NCBI GenBank assembly: GCA_900316925.1
Contig: ONEU01000015.1
Coordinates: forward strand, 1 to 14,199
Reading direction: 5' to 3'
Source of the DNA: an uncultured Eubacteriales bacterium
GTDB lineage: Bacteria > Bacillota > Clostridia > Oscillospirales > Acutalibacteraceae
DNA length: 14,199 bases
Position numbers and translations under genes: made by a program. Within the stretch, counting starts at the first letter, position 1; each line of letters opens with the position of its first letter. Shown one piece after another: positions 6,334 through 13,141 of this stretch. The notes under the pieces were generated by a model. That model was not told the origin of the DNA, searched no databases, and saw only the letters and a list, made by a program, of their open reading frames with translations.

Positions 6334-7209
6334 TCAGCCCTTTACAGCGCCGCCGGTTACACCGGATACATAGAATCTCTGCATGATCACGAACAGGATG
6401 GTGATCGGGATAGCAACAAGCACGGAGCCTGCGCAGAAATTGGTAAACTGTGTACTGGCGTTCTCAGCACTGGACATGTGGTACAGACCTCTTGCAATGG
6501 TATACTTGCCGATTTCGTCGCCCATGAAGAAGGAAACGAAGATGTAGTCTGCCCACGGACCAATGAAGGTTGTCAGAGCGGTGTAAACGATGATCGGTTT
6601 GGAAAGCGGAAGAATGATCTTCCAGAAGATCTGGTTTCTGGTTGCGCCGTCAATCTTGGCAGCCTCATCCAGAGATCTCGGAATGGTATCGAAGAAGCCC
6701 TTTGCCACCTGATAGCCGAGGCCTGCGCCTGCGGAGTACACGATAACCAGAGCAAAGAGGTTTCTGCCGAGGCCGATAAGTTCCATAATGTTCTTGGTAG
6801 CCACCATGGACATGAAGCCGGGGAACATGCCGAGGATCAGGCCCATGTTGAGCAGTGTTTTACGGGATTTGAAACGCAGACGGGACAGCGCATAGCTGAC
6901 CATGAGAATGAACAGCGTTGAGATCACGCAGGAGAGCACTGCTACCAGGAAGGTGTTCATCAGCCAGGTGCCATAGGGGAAGGTCTCATTGTTAGCCGGA
7001 TCAAAGAGGGCGGCATAATGAGCGAAGGTGAAGCCCTGGGGCCACAGATGCGAGGACATACCGTTTTCGGTATTGAAGGACTGGAGCACCAGCCATACGA
7101 TCGGGAAAATCCAGACGATCACCATGAGGGTCAGAATAATGTACACGATCGCGTTGACAGTACTTCTTTTTCTCGCATATCCAGTTTTCATAGAAGTCTG
7201 ATTCGTCAT
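6334..7209 (-). CDS. MalG-like ABC sugar transporter permease
   Basis: Inner-membrane subunit of a carbohydrate importer (binding-protein-dependent permease family, MalG/GanQ type), 291 residues. The first membrane helix is at about 19-43, and further helices lie at about 84-107, 118-140, 150-168, 200-222 and 258-280, giving six. The cytoplasmic EAA loop, DEAAKIDGATRNQIFWKIIL (181-200), contacts the ATPase. The start is ATG at 7209 with GGAGGAATTCTC upstream. The start overlaps the MalF-like stop by 4 bases (ATGA), so translation is probably coupled. The C-terminus TGGAVKG matches the family's usual ending (GAVKG). Sugar specificity is inferred from the co-transcribed amylase: maltose or maltodextrins. 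No ATPase gene is present in the operon. Confidence 0.93.
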   Translation of the reverse strand: MTNQTSMKTGYARKRSTVNAIVYIILTLMVIVWIFPIVWLVLQSFNTENGMSSHLWPQGFTFAHYAALFDPANNETFPYGTWLMNTFLVAVLSCVISTLFILMVSYALSRLRFKSRKTLLNMGLILGMFPGFMSMVATKNIMELIGLGRNLFALVIVYSAGAGLGYQVAKGFFDTIPRSLDEAAKIDGATRNQIFWKIILPLSKPIIVYTALTTFIGPWADYIFVSFFMGDEIGKYTIARGLYHMSSAENASTQFTNFCAGSVLVAIPITILFVIMQRFYVSGVTGGAVKG

Positions 7210-8765
7210 GAGAATTCCTCCTCATTCTTAGATGCTTTCGACATATTGAACACGATCAGCGAACCAACGGAGCAGATAATGAAGATCAAGATACCGATAA
7301 CTGCTGCGATATTGTACTCACTCTTATCATTGGTCAGTTTATACAACCATGTTACAAGCAGGTCGGTCTTGGTCGCCTTATAGTATCCTTCCGCCGCGTC
7401 TCCGGAGCCGGTAAGGAAGTAGATCACGTTGAAGTTGTTGATGTTGCTGACGAAAGTGGTAATCAGATAAGGAGTCATTACGAAGAATATGTAGGGGAAG
7501 GTGATCTTGGTGAACTGCTGCATAGCATTTGCACCATCGATACGGGCACTCTCATAGAGGTCCTCAGGAATGTTCATGAGCAGACCGGAGGAGATCAGCA
7601 TGGTATACGGGATACCAACCCACATATTAACGATGATTACGGTGACTCTTGCGATATTCGGGTCAGTCAGGAAACGGATGGAGGGCAGACCGATAGAGGT
7701 GATCATTTCGTTGAAAGCACCGTGGTCGTCGAGCATCAGTCTCATGATGTTCAGGGTTACGAACTGGGGAACAGCGGCGGTAACCACGAACATGGTTCTC
7801 CAGAAGCCCTTGAACTTGATATCCTTTTTGTTGATGAGGAGGGCAAGGATAATACCGAAGATAAAGTTGGTGAAGGTTGCGAAGAATGCCCAGACGAGTG
7901 TCCACAGAAGGATCTTGCCGAAGGTCGCGGACATCTTCGGGTTGGAATAGAAGATATCGGCGAAGTTCTTGAAGCCGACCCATTGGTAAAGCACCGTATC
8001 CGGTGAATGGTTCTTATCGTAGTTCGTGAATGCCATGAACACGGTAAAGATAATGGGCAGGATATTGAATACGATGAGGAGAAGAACCGGGAGAGCGAGC
8101 ATGGTGATATGGAAACGCTCATCCAGGAAGGACTTCATCTCACTGCCGAAGGACTCAGGCTTCTTGCCTTCCTTGATGGTCAGCTGGGAAGCATAAGCAC
8201 TCTTGGTATTCGCAATGTAGATAGCGATAAACGTGATCGTAATGATCAGGGTGAGCACGAAGAACAAGAGGATCTTGTTGGAGTCATCGTGCGGCATAGT
8301 GGTATCCAGGGAGCGGCCGAACATACCGTCCTCCTTGTACTGGATAACCGTCTTACCGACAGAACCGGTACCGAATGCATAAGCACCCTGGTACTTGTTG
8401 TCGGGAGAAAGCATGACATAACTGGTAGAATAAATATGCGACAGGTAGAATGAACCAAAGAATATCATAAAGAGGATGTAGCCGATCTCTGTCAGCAGGA
8501 AGAGCAGGCCCTTTGCAAACTGCTTATGAGCCATATTGCCCACACCCATGATGATATATGACAGCTTGGTAGCGCCGTCGCCCTTTGCGAACCGGGAACC
8601 GTACGCCTTGAAGAATTTGCCCAGACCACCGAATAGCTTTTTGATGAAATGACCGATTGCCAGGAAAAACTTCATGATCGCCTTCGGAATTCCGGTGAAG
8701 AAGGACTTCAGCTTGTATGCGAAGCGATGTCCTTTGGTCATCTGAACGTAGTCAAGATAATCCAT
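7206..8765 (-). CDS. MalF-like ABC sugar transporter permease with long N-terminal region
   Basis: Partner permease of the MalG-like protein, 519 residues. It is longer than most sugar permeases (about 290) and close to enterobacterial MalF. A basic, amphipathic cytosolic N-terminal stretch (about 1-80) precedes about eight membrane helices. Two lie at about 85-108 and 164-185, with an exported loop between them that carries YQGAYAFGTGSVGKTV. The core permease helices lie at about 218-246, 283-312, 325-345, 371-398, 424-441 and 487-507. The EAA loop is YESARIDGANAMQQFTKITF (404-423). The start is ATG at 8765 with AAAGGAG upstream. It is separated from the binding-protein gene by 119 bases containing a hairpin, and overlaps the next gene by 4 bases. 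The N-terminal extension is not the periplasmic P2 domain of E. coli MalF; its role is unknown. Confidence 0.92.
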   Translation of the reverse strand: MDYLDYVQMTKGHRFAYKLKSFFTGIPKAIMKFFLAIGHFIKKLFGGLGKFFKAYGSRFAKGDGATKLSYIIMGVGNMAHKQFAKGLLFLLTEIGYILFMIFFGSFYLSHIYSTSYVMLSPDNKYQGAYAFGTGSVGKTVIQYKEDGMFGRSLDTTMPHDDSNKILLFFVLTLIITITFIAIYIANTKSAYASQLTIKEGKKPESFGSEMKSFLDERFHITMLALPVLLLIVFNILPIIFTVFMAFTNYDKNHSPDTVLYQWVGFKNFADIFYSNPKMSATFGKILLWTLVWAFFATFTNFIFGIILALLINKKDIKFKGFWRTMFVVTAAVPQFVTLNIMRLMLDDHGAFNEMITSIGLPSIRFLTDPNIARVTVIIVNMWVGIPYTMLISSGLLMNIPEDLYESARIDGANAMQQFTKITFPYIFFVMTPYLITTFVSNINNFNVIYFLTGSGDAAEGYYKATKTDLLVTWLYKLTNDKSEYNIAAVIGILIFIICSVGSLIVFNMSKASKNEEEFS

Positions 8766-8814
8766 TCATCACAACTCCTTTGTTGATGCATTGAGGTACA
8801 GGGTGAAATAAGGC

Positions 8815-8840
8815 GAGCAGCCCGGAACTCCAGGCTGCTC
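8815..8840 (-). promoter_or_regulatory. Intercistronic hairpin between binding-protein and permease genes
   Basis: GAGCAGCC (8815-8822) pairs with GGCTGCTC (8833-8840). On the minus strand the inner bases extend the stem to about 11 bp closed by an AGTT loop. No T-run follows. Placed after the binding-protein gene, such a hairpin commonly protects its mRNA and lowers downstream expression. Confidence 0.65.
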
Positions 8841-8884
8841 AACCCGTCAACCCTTGTGAATTATTGTGTTTAGCAAACAGAGAA

Positions 8885-10312
8885 TTACTTCAGGTTGTCC
8901 TGCATATCCTTCAGTCTGCCCTGGAGAGTAGCGTCGTCCATAGCGCCCTTCTTAGCAACGATATCGCCGCCGAAGGTGCCAACGCCGATGCCCCAGTACT
9001 TACCGCTTACGGTAGTACCCTGCGGATGTGCAAATTCCTTCTGATCCTGGAGTGCCTTACTTGCAACATCGTCCTTGATCTTGTTGGTATCGGAATCGCT
9101 TGCCATACCGGCATCAAGAGCCTTGGTATTGGTGGGCAGGAGGTTTCTCTCTCTGTATCTTGCTACCTGAGCTTCCTCACTGGTGAGGTAGTTAGCCAGA
9201 GTATGTGCGCTGAATGCAAACTTGGAGTAGTTGCTGACGCCGACCATCTTGTAGCCGCCGAAGGAGTGGAGCTGCTTCTGCTCGCCGCCCATCAGAACGG
9301 TGGGGAGCTTAGCTGCGCCCAGGTGATGACCCTTGGACTCAAGGATTTCCTTGATCTGACGGCCTTCCCAGGTACCGATAACAGCTGCGGTGAGAGAGCC
9401 GTCCTTGAAGCCCTGCTCAACAAAGCCATTGTTACCAACAGTACCGGGGCTTCCGATGAAGCCGTTCTCGTTGCTCTCTGCGATATGGCACATTGCCTTG
9501 GAAGCTGCCAGACCCTCGGGAGTATCGAAGTTAGCGGTCTGAACGTCGTTCTTATACTCGATCTTTACGCCTGCGGTGAAGAAGAAGCCGGTTGCATACC
9601 AGGCATCACCGAAGTTCATAAATACGTTCTTGCCCTTAGCCTTGGACTTAGCGATCATGGTATCGAAGTCTTTTACATCGTCAGCGGTCAGCTCGTCGGT
9701 ATCATAGTACAGGAAGTAACCGTTATCAGAGGACTTCGGATAGCACAGCAGCTTGTCGTTCAGGGTAGCGGCTGTTACAGACTCGGGAGAGTTATTAGCC
9801 ACAACGTTGCTCTTATAGATCTGGGGAACCTCTGCGATAGCGCCGGCATCCAGCATCATGGAAACCTGGTCGTCTGCGAAGTTGAAGACGTCTGCGCCGG
9901 CATCCTTCTGCTCGATGATCTTTCCGCCTGCATCAGGCTCACCGATAGCGTTTCTGACGTCGATCTTGATACTGAAAGAAGCGTCCTTCAGGAACTCATC
10001 CTGGAACTTCTTGACAACGGACTTCTCGAAAGCGAAGTCATTGGTAGCGCACCATACCTTCAGTTTGATTTCTCCGCCCTGAGCATCTGCTTCCTTCTTC
10101 ATCTGCTCAAGAATTTTTGCCTTGATCTCGGGACTGTTGATATCCACCTCGCTGCCGGAAGCGGTGCCTGATCCCTCAGCCTTGGAAGCAGGGGTTGAAC
10201 CGCCCTTGGAAGCAACGGTCGGCTCTCCGCCGCCGCCGCAGCCTGCCATTGCAGCCACAGCCATCATAGCCGTAAGAAGGAGTGCGATGCTTTTTTTGGA
10301 TTTACTTGCCAT
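8885..10312 (-). CDS. MalE-like extracellular sugar-binding lipoprotein
   Basis: Solute-binding subunit of the importer, tethered outside the membrane, presumed to bind maltodextrins released by the amylase; 475 residues. A lysine-rich start and hydrophobic segment (about 7-24) end in the lipobox MAGC (Cys25). A Gly/Ser/Thr linker follows (about 26-58), then a two-lobe family 1 (MalE-type) binding fold. Features in support include VWCATNDFAFEKSVVKKFQ (about 86-104), NFADDQVSMMLDAGAIAEVP, the hinge-region LYYDTDELTADDV, and WYATGFFFTAG. The start is ATG at 10312, with GAGGG about 10 bases upstream. It is the first gene of the operon and is typically the most abundant product. It has its own promoter (10430-10458) and a candidate repressor site in the leader. 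Ligand specificity is inferred from the operon, not from conserved contact residues. Confidence 0.92.
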   Translation of the reverse strand: MASKSKKSIALLLTAMMAVAAMAGCGGGGEPTVASKGGSTPASKAEGSGTASGSEVDINSPEIKAKILEQMKKEADAQGGEIKLKVWCATNDFAFEKSVVKKFQDEFLKDASFSIKIDVRNAIGEPDAGGKIIEQKDAGADVFNFADDQVSMMLDAGAIAEVPQIYKSNVVANNSPESVTAATLNDKLLCYPKSSDNGYFLYYDTDELTADDVKDFDTMIAKSKAKGKNVFMNFGDAWYATGFFFTAGVKIEYKNDVQTANFDTPEGLAASKAMCHIAESNENGFIGSPGTVGNNGFVEQGFKDGSLTAAVIGTWEGRQIKEILESKGHHLGAAKLPTVLMGGEQKQLHSFGGYKMVGVSNYSKFAFSAHTLANYLTSEEAQVARYRERNLLPTNTKALDAGMASDSDTNKIKDDVASKALQDQKEFAHPQGTTVSGKYWGIGVGTFGGDIVAKKGAMDDATLQGRLKDMQDNLK

Positions 10313-10376
10313 AATAATGACCCTCTTTCTTAAATATTTTGTTTTGCACGTTCTGTGCCCAAGGCGTCAATGCCTC

Positions 10377-10391
10377 TGCAAAAGCTTTGCA
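10377..10391. promoter_or_regulatory. Candidate LacI-type operator in the leader of the binding-protein operon
   Basis: TGCAAA-AGC-TTTGCA is a 15-bp inverted repeat. It starts about 30 bases downstream of the predicted transcription start, where a bound LacI/MalR-type repressor would block elongation. The core resembles the GCAAA...TTTGC half-sites of MalR-type operators. No LacI-family gene lies in the window. Confidence 0.5.
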
Positions 10392-10429
10392 CGACAGCAA
10401 AAGCAGAACATTACTCCGCCACTGTATCT

Positions 10430-10458
10430 ATCATAGCATACAGAACTCCCGATTTCAA
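10430..10458 (-). promoter_or_regulatory. Promoter of the maltodextrin/amylase operon
   Basis: On the minus strand, TTGAAA (10453-10458), a 17-bp spacer and TATGAT (10430-10435) preceded by TGC make an extended -10 promoter. The start site would be near 10423, about 110 nt before the ATG at 10312. Confidence 0.75.
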
Positions 10459-10771
10459 CGTCTTATTGTCATTTTTATCAATATTCATAATTATCAACAT
10501 TTGTTTTTGTTTGTATCAACAAGCATTTTTTTGCTTTTAGTTATTTAGAACAATTATCGCCCTTGTTTTTGTTGGTTTTGTATTATTTGTTTTTGTGCAA
10601 CTTACACATAGGTTGAAAAGGCACTTTTGAATCCGACGTGCGCCGGGACGGTTCTATCCATTATTTTTTCCCCTCAAACACCCGTCTCCTCCGATGTTTC
10701 CGCCGTTTTTATGGCAAAATACACAAAGTATATTTTTTCCGAGATTTCATGTGATTGAATAACTATCCACA

Positions 10772-10793
10772 GAAGTTTTTGTGCAAAAACTTC
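10772..10793. repeat. Inverted repeat GAAGTTTTT-GTGC-AAAAACTTC
   Basis: Nine-base-pair perfect arms flank the 4-nt centre GTGC. No T-run follows on either strand. It could be a regulator site or a hairpin at the 3' end of the mntP-like transcript. Confidence 0.5.
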
Positions 10794-10875
10794 AAAACAT
10801 TTTTCCCGTGATAGCGGACTTTTCCGCCCACTCCGTCCAAGGGCTGCCGACAATAAATATACAAATAGTATAATC

Positions 10876-11490
10876 TCAGCTGCACAATCTGTATAATGCT
10901 ACGGCAATCAGGATCACGCCTGCCGCCGTGGGGAAAATACGCTGACCGAGGGGCAGTACCCTGCGCAGTCGTCTGGCAGAGCTTTCGCCGCACCAGAGCA
11001 GCGCCGTCTGGAACAACCCGCACAGCACCGGTACCCAGAATGCTTCCACTCCCCCGATGCCTGCGCTGATACCGGCTGCGAAGGAATCTGCCGACAGCGC
11101 CAGGCCGATGATACACGCTTCTTTATAGTCAATCGTCTTGGAATGATCGAGGTCACAGTCCTCCGGCGTACCGATCACTCTTGCCGACAGCGCCAGAACA
11201 CCCTCCGCACGTTCGGGCTGGCGTTTTTTGCGAAAAGCTCCCATGATCATATACCCGCCGATCAGCATCAGGAGCAGGGATCCCACAAGTCTGCCGATCA
11301 GCTCCGTCACAAATCCGCTCATCAGATAGCCGGTGCATACCGCCGCACCGGTGACACACACGGATACCAGCATTACAATCCCCCTGGATACCGGCGACAT
11401 CCTGATCCCGCCGAATCCGCATGAAGCCCCGATGCTAAGTGCGTCAATACTCAGCGCCGCACACAGCAGCACCATCTCTGTTATCTCCAC
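10876..11490 (-). CDS. MntP/YtaF-family membrane protein (predicted manganese efflux-type)
   Basis: Small integral membrane protein of 204 residues related to the manganese efflux pump MntP, most like the clostridial/Bacillus YtaF branch. Two homologous three-helix halves each carry a helix with an acidic residue: ALSIDALSIG (Asp16) and ALSADSFAAG (Asp135). They are separated by a cytosolic loop (about 87-120) with DLDHSKTIDYKEA, a block typical of YtaF. The start is GTG at 11490 with GGAGG 7 bases upstream. An in-frame ATG at 11475, with GGAG 9 bases upstream, would remove only five residues. No metal-responsive riboswitch is seen. A 15-bp palindrome lies just upstream of the Shine-Dalgarno. 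The YtaF branch is linked to sporulation membranes and its transport activity is unproven, so the function is tentative while the family is firm. Confidence 0.87.
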   Translation of the reverse strand: MEITEMVLLCAALSIDALSIGASCGFGGIRMSPVSRGIVMLVSVCVTGAAVCTGYLMSGFVTELIGRLVGSLLLMLIGGYMIMGAFRKKRQPERAEGVLALSARVIGTPEDCDLDHSKTIDYKEACIIGLALSADSFAAGISAGIGGVEAFWVPVLCGLFQTALLWCGESSARRLRRVLPLGQRIFPTAAGVILIAVALYRLCS

Positions 11491-11504
11491 CGTCCCACCT
11501 CCGA

Positions 11505-11519
11505 TTACATATTATGTAA
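11505..11519. promoter_or_regulatory. 15-bp perfect palindrome upstream of the mntP-like gene
   Basis: TTACATA-T-TATGTAA lies 15-29 bases before the GTG start and immediately upstream of the GGAGG. It overlaps the only -10-like sequence (CATAAT) in the short gap after the tRNA terminator. It is a good candidate operator for an unidentified regulator. Confidence 0.45.
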
Positions 11520-11545
11520 CCGCGGTGTACAGAGTGAGACATGGT

Positions 11546-11574
11546 AAAAAAGCCCCCCACATAAGTGGGAGGCT
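11546..11574 (-). terminator. Rho-independent terminator of the CAT-anticodon tRNA
   Basis: Arms AGCCTCCCAC and GTGGGGGGCT (minus strand, one G-U) have a TTAT loop and run into TTTTTT. The hairpin starts 6 bases after the tRNA 3' end. Confidence 0.9.
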
Positions 11575-11579
11575 ATCCG

Positions 11580-11653
11580 TGGACCAACAGGGACTCGAAC
11601 CCGGGACCGACCGGTTATGAGCCGGTTGCTCTAACCAACTGAGCTATTGGTCC
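11580..11653 (-). tRNA. tRNA with CAT anticodon, probably tRNA-Ile2 (lysidine type)
   Basis: A full cloverleaf of 74 nt: acceptor GGACCAA/TTGGTCC, D stem GCTC/GAGC, anticodon stem ACCGG/CCGGT with loop CTCATAA (anticodon CAT), a 5-nt variable loop, and a T loop TTCGAGT. The T stem CCGGG/CCCTG has one C-U mismatch. The discriminator is A and no CCA is encoded. The CAT loop with GGACC acceptor and CTCATAA resembles Firmicute tRNA-Ile2, whose C34 is changed to lysidine by TilS, more than elongator tRNA-Met. The amino acid assignment is therefore likely but not certain. Confidence 0.9.
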
Positions 11654-11665
11654 ATAGTGCAAGTA

Positions 11666-11694
11666 ATTATATCATGTTGACCTGAATTTGTCAA
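11666..11694 (-). promoter_or_regulatory. Consensus promoter of the tRNA gene
   Basis: TTGACA (11689-11694), a 17-bp spacer and TATAAT (11666-11671) preceded by TGA: both hexamers match the consensus exactly. Transcription would start about 6 nt before the tRNA. Confidence 0.9.
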
Positions 11695-11742
11695 TATACT
11701 GAAAACGATAATTCACGGAAATCAATTCTGCCCATCGGATAC

Positions 11743-11803
11743 CGAGGAAACCTTTTGTCCGGCAAAATGGTTTCCCCGAACCCTTTCTGCTATTTGCTGT
11801 CGG
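11743..11803. repeat. Palindromic dispersed repeat, copy B
   Basis: Arms 11743-11757 and 11763-11778 pair with one mismatch and one bulge around TCCGG. They are followed by GAACCCTTTC...ATTTGCTGTCGG, matching the flank of copy A at 3648-3714. It lies in the non-coding stretch between the tRNA promoter and the membrane-protein gene. Confidence 0.7.
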
Positions 11804-11886
11804 ATAAGCTGACAGTCATCGGCAAACACTCTCTGCTCCTGTTTGTAGAGAAAGCGTATAAACAGACTTTCAGGCAAGGATTTTTC

Positions 11887-11901
11887 AAAACGGATTTCCG
11901 T
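11887..11901 (-). terminator. Weak candidate terminator of the HD/PF06541 operon
   Basis: A short ACGG/CCGT hairpin with an AAAT loop is followed by TTTT on the minus strand, 33 bases after the stop at 11934. The stem is only 4-5 bp, so this is uncertain. The palindromic repeat further on may serve instead. Confidence 0.25.
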
Positions 11902-11933
11902 ACCAATAATTGCTTGCTACTGGCTGTCGTTGC

Positions 11934-12569
11934 TCATGCTTCATCAGAAGGAAGCTCCTGGTTGTCTGAGCTTTTCTTTGAAGGTACAGGCGTAGAAACC
12001 GAAGAAGGAAGATCCTTCTTGCGTACGATCCTTATCACAGAGCAGATGATATCTGTAATGATAAGCACCAGCATAATGCCTACGATGATATGGAAAACAT
12101 TGATCGGGATACCGTCAGTGAGATTTGACAGCAAGGGATGGATGAGATAAACAAGTACAATAGAAAGAGTACCGAACGCCAGAAAACCTGCCAAACAAAC
12201 CCTTCCCTTTATATTGAACCTGCCGACGTTAAAGGTCTTCCCAAAGAACACAAATTTGAAGTCGTTATAATCCCACCATCTTCGATGGAATATTTTTTCA
12301 AGGACGACCGAAATAATAAACTCTATGATACAGGTCAATACCGCTGCAGCGAAAAACAATAGGATAGGATTCGGTATCCAGCCTAACAGAAGTACATCCA
12401 GAAGTGCGCCGATTCCATAGATAGGGATATACGGTCCAAAAAGAAATCCCCTGTTGACAGGCTTTTTATGGCGGATGGACTCAACAATACTCTCATACAC
12501 CCAACCCACCATGCTGTAAAGGACAAACCAGAAAAAATATTTCTCTGTTGTAATTAAAAATTCCGGCAT
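11934..12569 (-). CDS. Putative ABC-transporter type IV membrane protein (PF06541/CmpB-like)
   Basis: Integral membrane protein of 211 residues with the signature blocks of the poorly characterised PF06541 family. These are FVLYSMVGWVYESI (about 16-29), VNRGFLFGPYIPIYGIGA (38-55), IIEFIISVVLEKIF (81-94) with a following WWDY (98-101), and FNIKGRVCLAGFLAFG (118-133). About five hydrophobic segments are visible, at roughly 11-27, 47-63, 67-90, 122-145 and 158-180. The charged, Ser/Pro-rich C-terminal tail (about 183-211) is probably cytosolic. The start is ATG at 12569 with GAGGAGG about 9 bases upstream, overlapping the end of the HD-domain gene by 16 bases, so the two are co-translated. Despite the family name, a transport role has not been shown as far as I know, and no ATPase is nearby. 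Family call is firm; function unknown. Confidence 0.85.
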   Translation of the reverse strand: MPEFLITTEKYFFWFVLYSMVGWVYESIVESIRHKKPVNRGFLFGPYIPIYGIGALLDVLLLGWIPNPILLFFAAAVLTCIIEFIISVVLEKIFHRRWWDYNDFKFVFFGKTFNVGRFNIKGRVCLAGFLAFGTLSIVLVYLIHPLLSNLTDGIPINVFHIIVGIMLVLIITDIICSVIRIVRKKDLPSSVSTPVPSKKSSDNQELPSDEA

Positions 12570-13051
12570 TTTTGTTGCCTCCTCTGATCTGATTTTTGGC
12601 TGATACCCGTTATCGTCTCACTGAGCGCACAAATCTTATCCGCAATACAAAGAATGACACCTTCGCGGTATTTAGGCGGTATCGGCACAAGAGGAAACAT
12701 GTGACGTTTTATCATGTTTTTTTCGATCACGCCAAGCTCAAAATCCTTCTGAGCATTTTTAAGCGCTATATAGGGATGCGTAAAGCCATGTATGCGGTTT
12801 TTTAGCACGGGCTCATGCCAGTCATAAAGAAAATAATCGTGAAGCAGAGCACCTCTGACCATAGCGCGACGGCTGACCTTTATATGAAACGTATCAGCAA
12901 TATTCAGACACATGGCAGCAACAGAAAGCGAGTGCTGATACACACTGCAGGTACCATGCTGAATCAGCTTTTTTTCACGCTTCATCCCCTTTGACGCGAG
13001 AATGTCACCACCGTATTCAAGGAGGGTACTACTATAACAAACAAGCTTCAT
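12554..13051 (-). CDS. HD-domain metal-dependent phosphohydrolase-like protein
   Basis: Small cytosolic protein of 165 residues with the HD superfamily metal ligands in order: His40 (YQHSLSVAA), His71-Asp72 (LLHDYFLYDW) and Asp138 (IADKI). Additional His92 and His117 could complete a second metal site. Members hydrolyse phosphate esters, nucleotides or cyclic nucleotides; the substrate here is unknown. A longer frame reaches 13108, but ATG at 13051 has TTGGAG 5 bases before it and lies 35 nt after the predicted start site of the promoter at 13093-13121, so the shorter form is chosen. It overlaps the PF06541-type gene by 16 bases, a pairing that suggests a joint membrane-linked role. The basic C-terminus (QKSDQRRQQKCRNF) is encoded within and around the next gene's Shine-Dalgarno and may be non-functional tail. 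Confidence 0.82.
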   Translation of the reverse strand: MKLVCYSSTLLEYGGDILASKGMKREKKLIQHGTCSVYQHSLSVAAMCLNIADTFHIKVSRRAMVRGALLHDYFLYDWHEPVLKNRIHGFTHPYIALKNAQKDFELGVIEKNMIKRHMFPLVPIPPKYREGVILCIADKICALSETITGISQKSDQRRQQKCRNF

Positions 13052-13092
13052 ATTAACTCCAATCTCAACAGAACCGGAAAACGTACACTCAT

Positions 13093-13121
13093 ATAATATC
13101 ATAAACAAAGCAGAAACTCAA
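13093..13121 (-). promoter_or_regulatory. Promoter of the HD-domain/PF06541 operon
   Basis: TTGAGT (13116-13121), a 17-bp spacer and TATTAT (13093-13098) preceded by TGA: an extended -10 promoter on the minus strand. The block TTTATGATATTAT is identical to that in the promoter at 3851-3879. Confidence 0.7.
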
Positions 13122-13141
13122 TAACTATATCAATAAAAACA

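Larger units (their letters stand above)
10313..10875. other. 563-bp intergenic region upstream of the maltodextrin operon
   Basis: No gene is supported here. It holds the operon promoter, the candidate operator, and three TATCAA boxes (10476, 10492, 10514) just upstream of the -35. It also has a T-rich, GTTTTTG-rich stretch (about 10500-10600), the 11-mer TTTTTGTGCAA twice (10590, 10776), a 22-bp near-perfect palindrome (10772-10793), and a GCGGA/TCCGC hairpin near 10815-10829. No clear terminator for the upstream mntP-like gene is visible. Confidence 0.6.

Noticed and set aside
8864..10171. A 435-codon plus-strand open frame opposite the binding-protein gene
   Set aside because: It is antisense to a clear lipoprotein gene with a start signal and family match. 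Its translation is low-complexity Leu/Val-rich and it has no ribosome site. Codon bias of the real gene explains the open frame.
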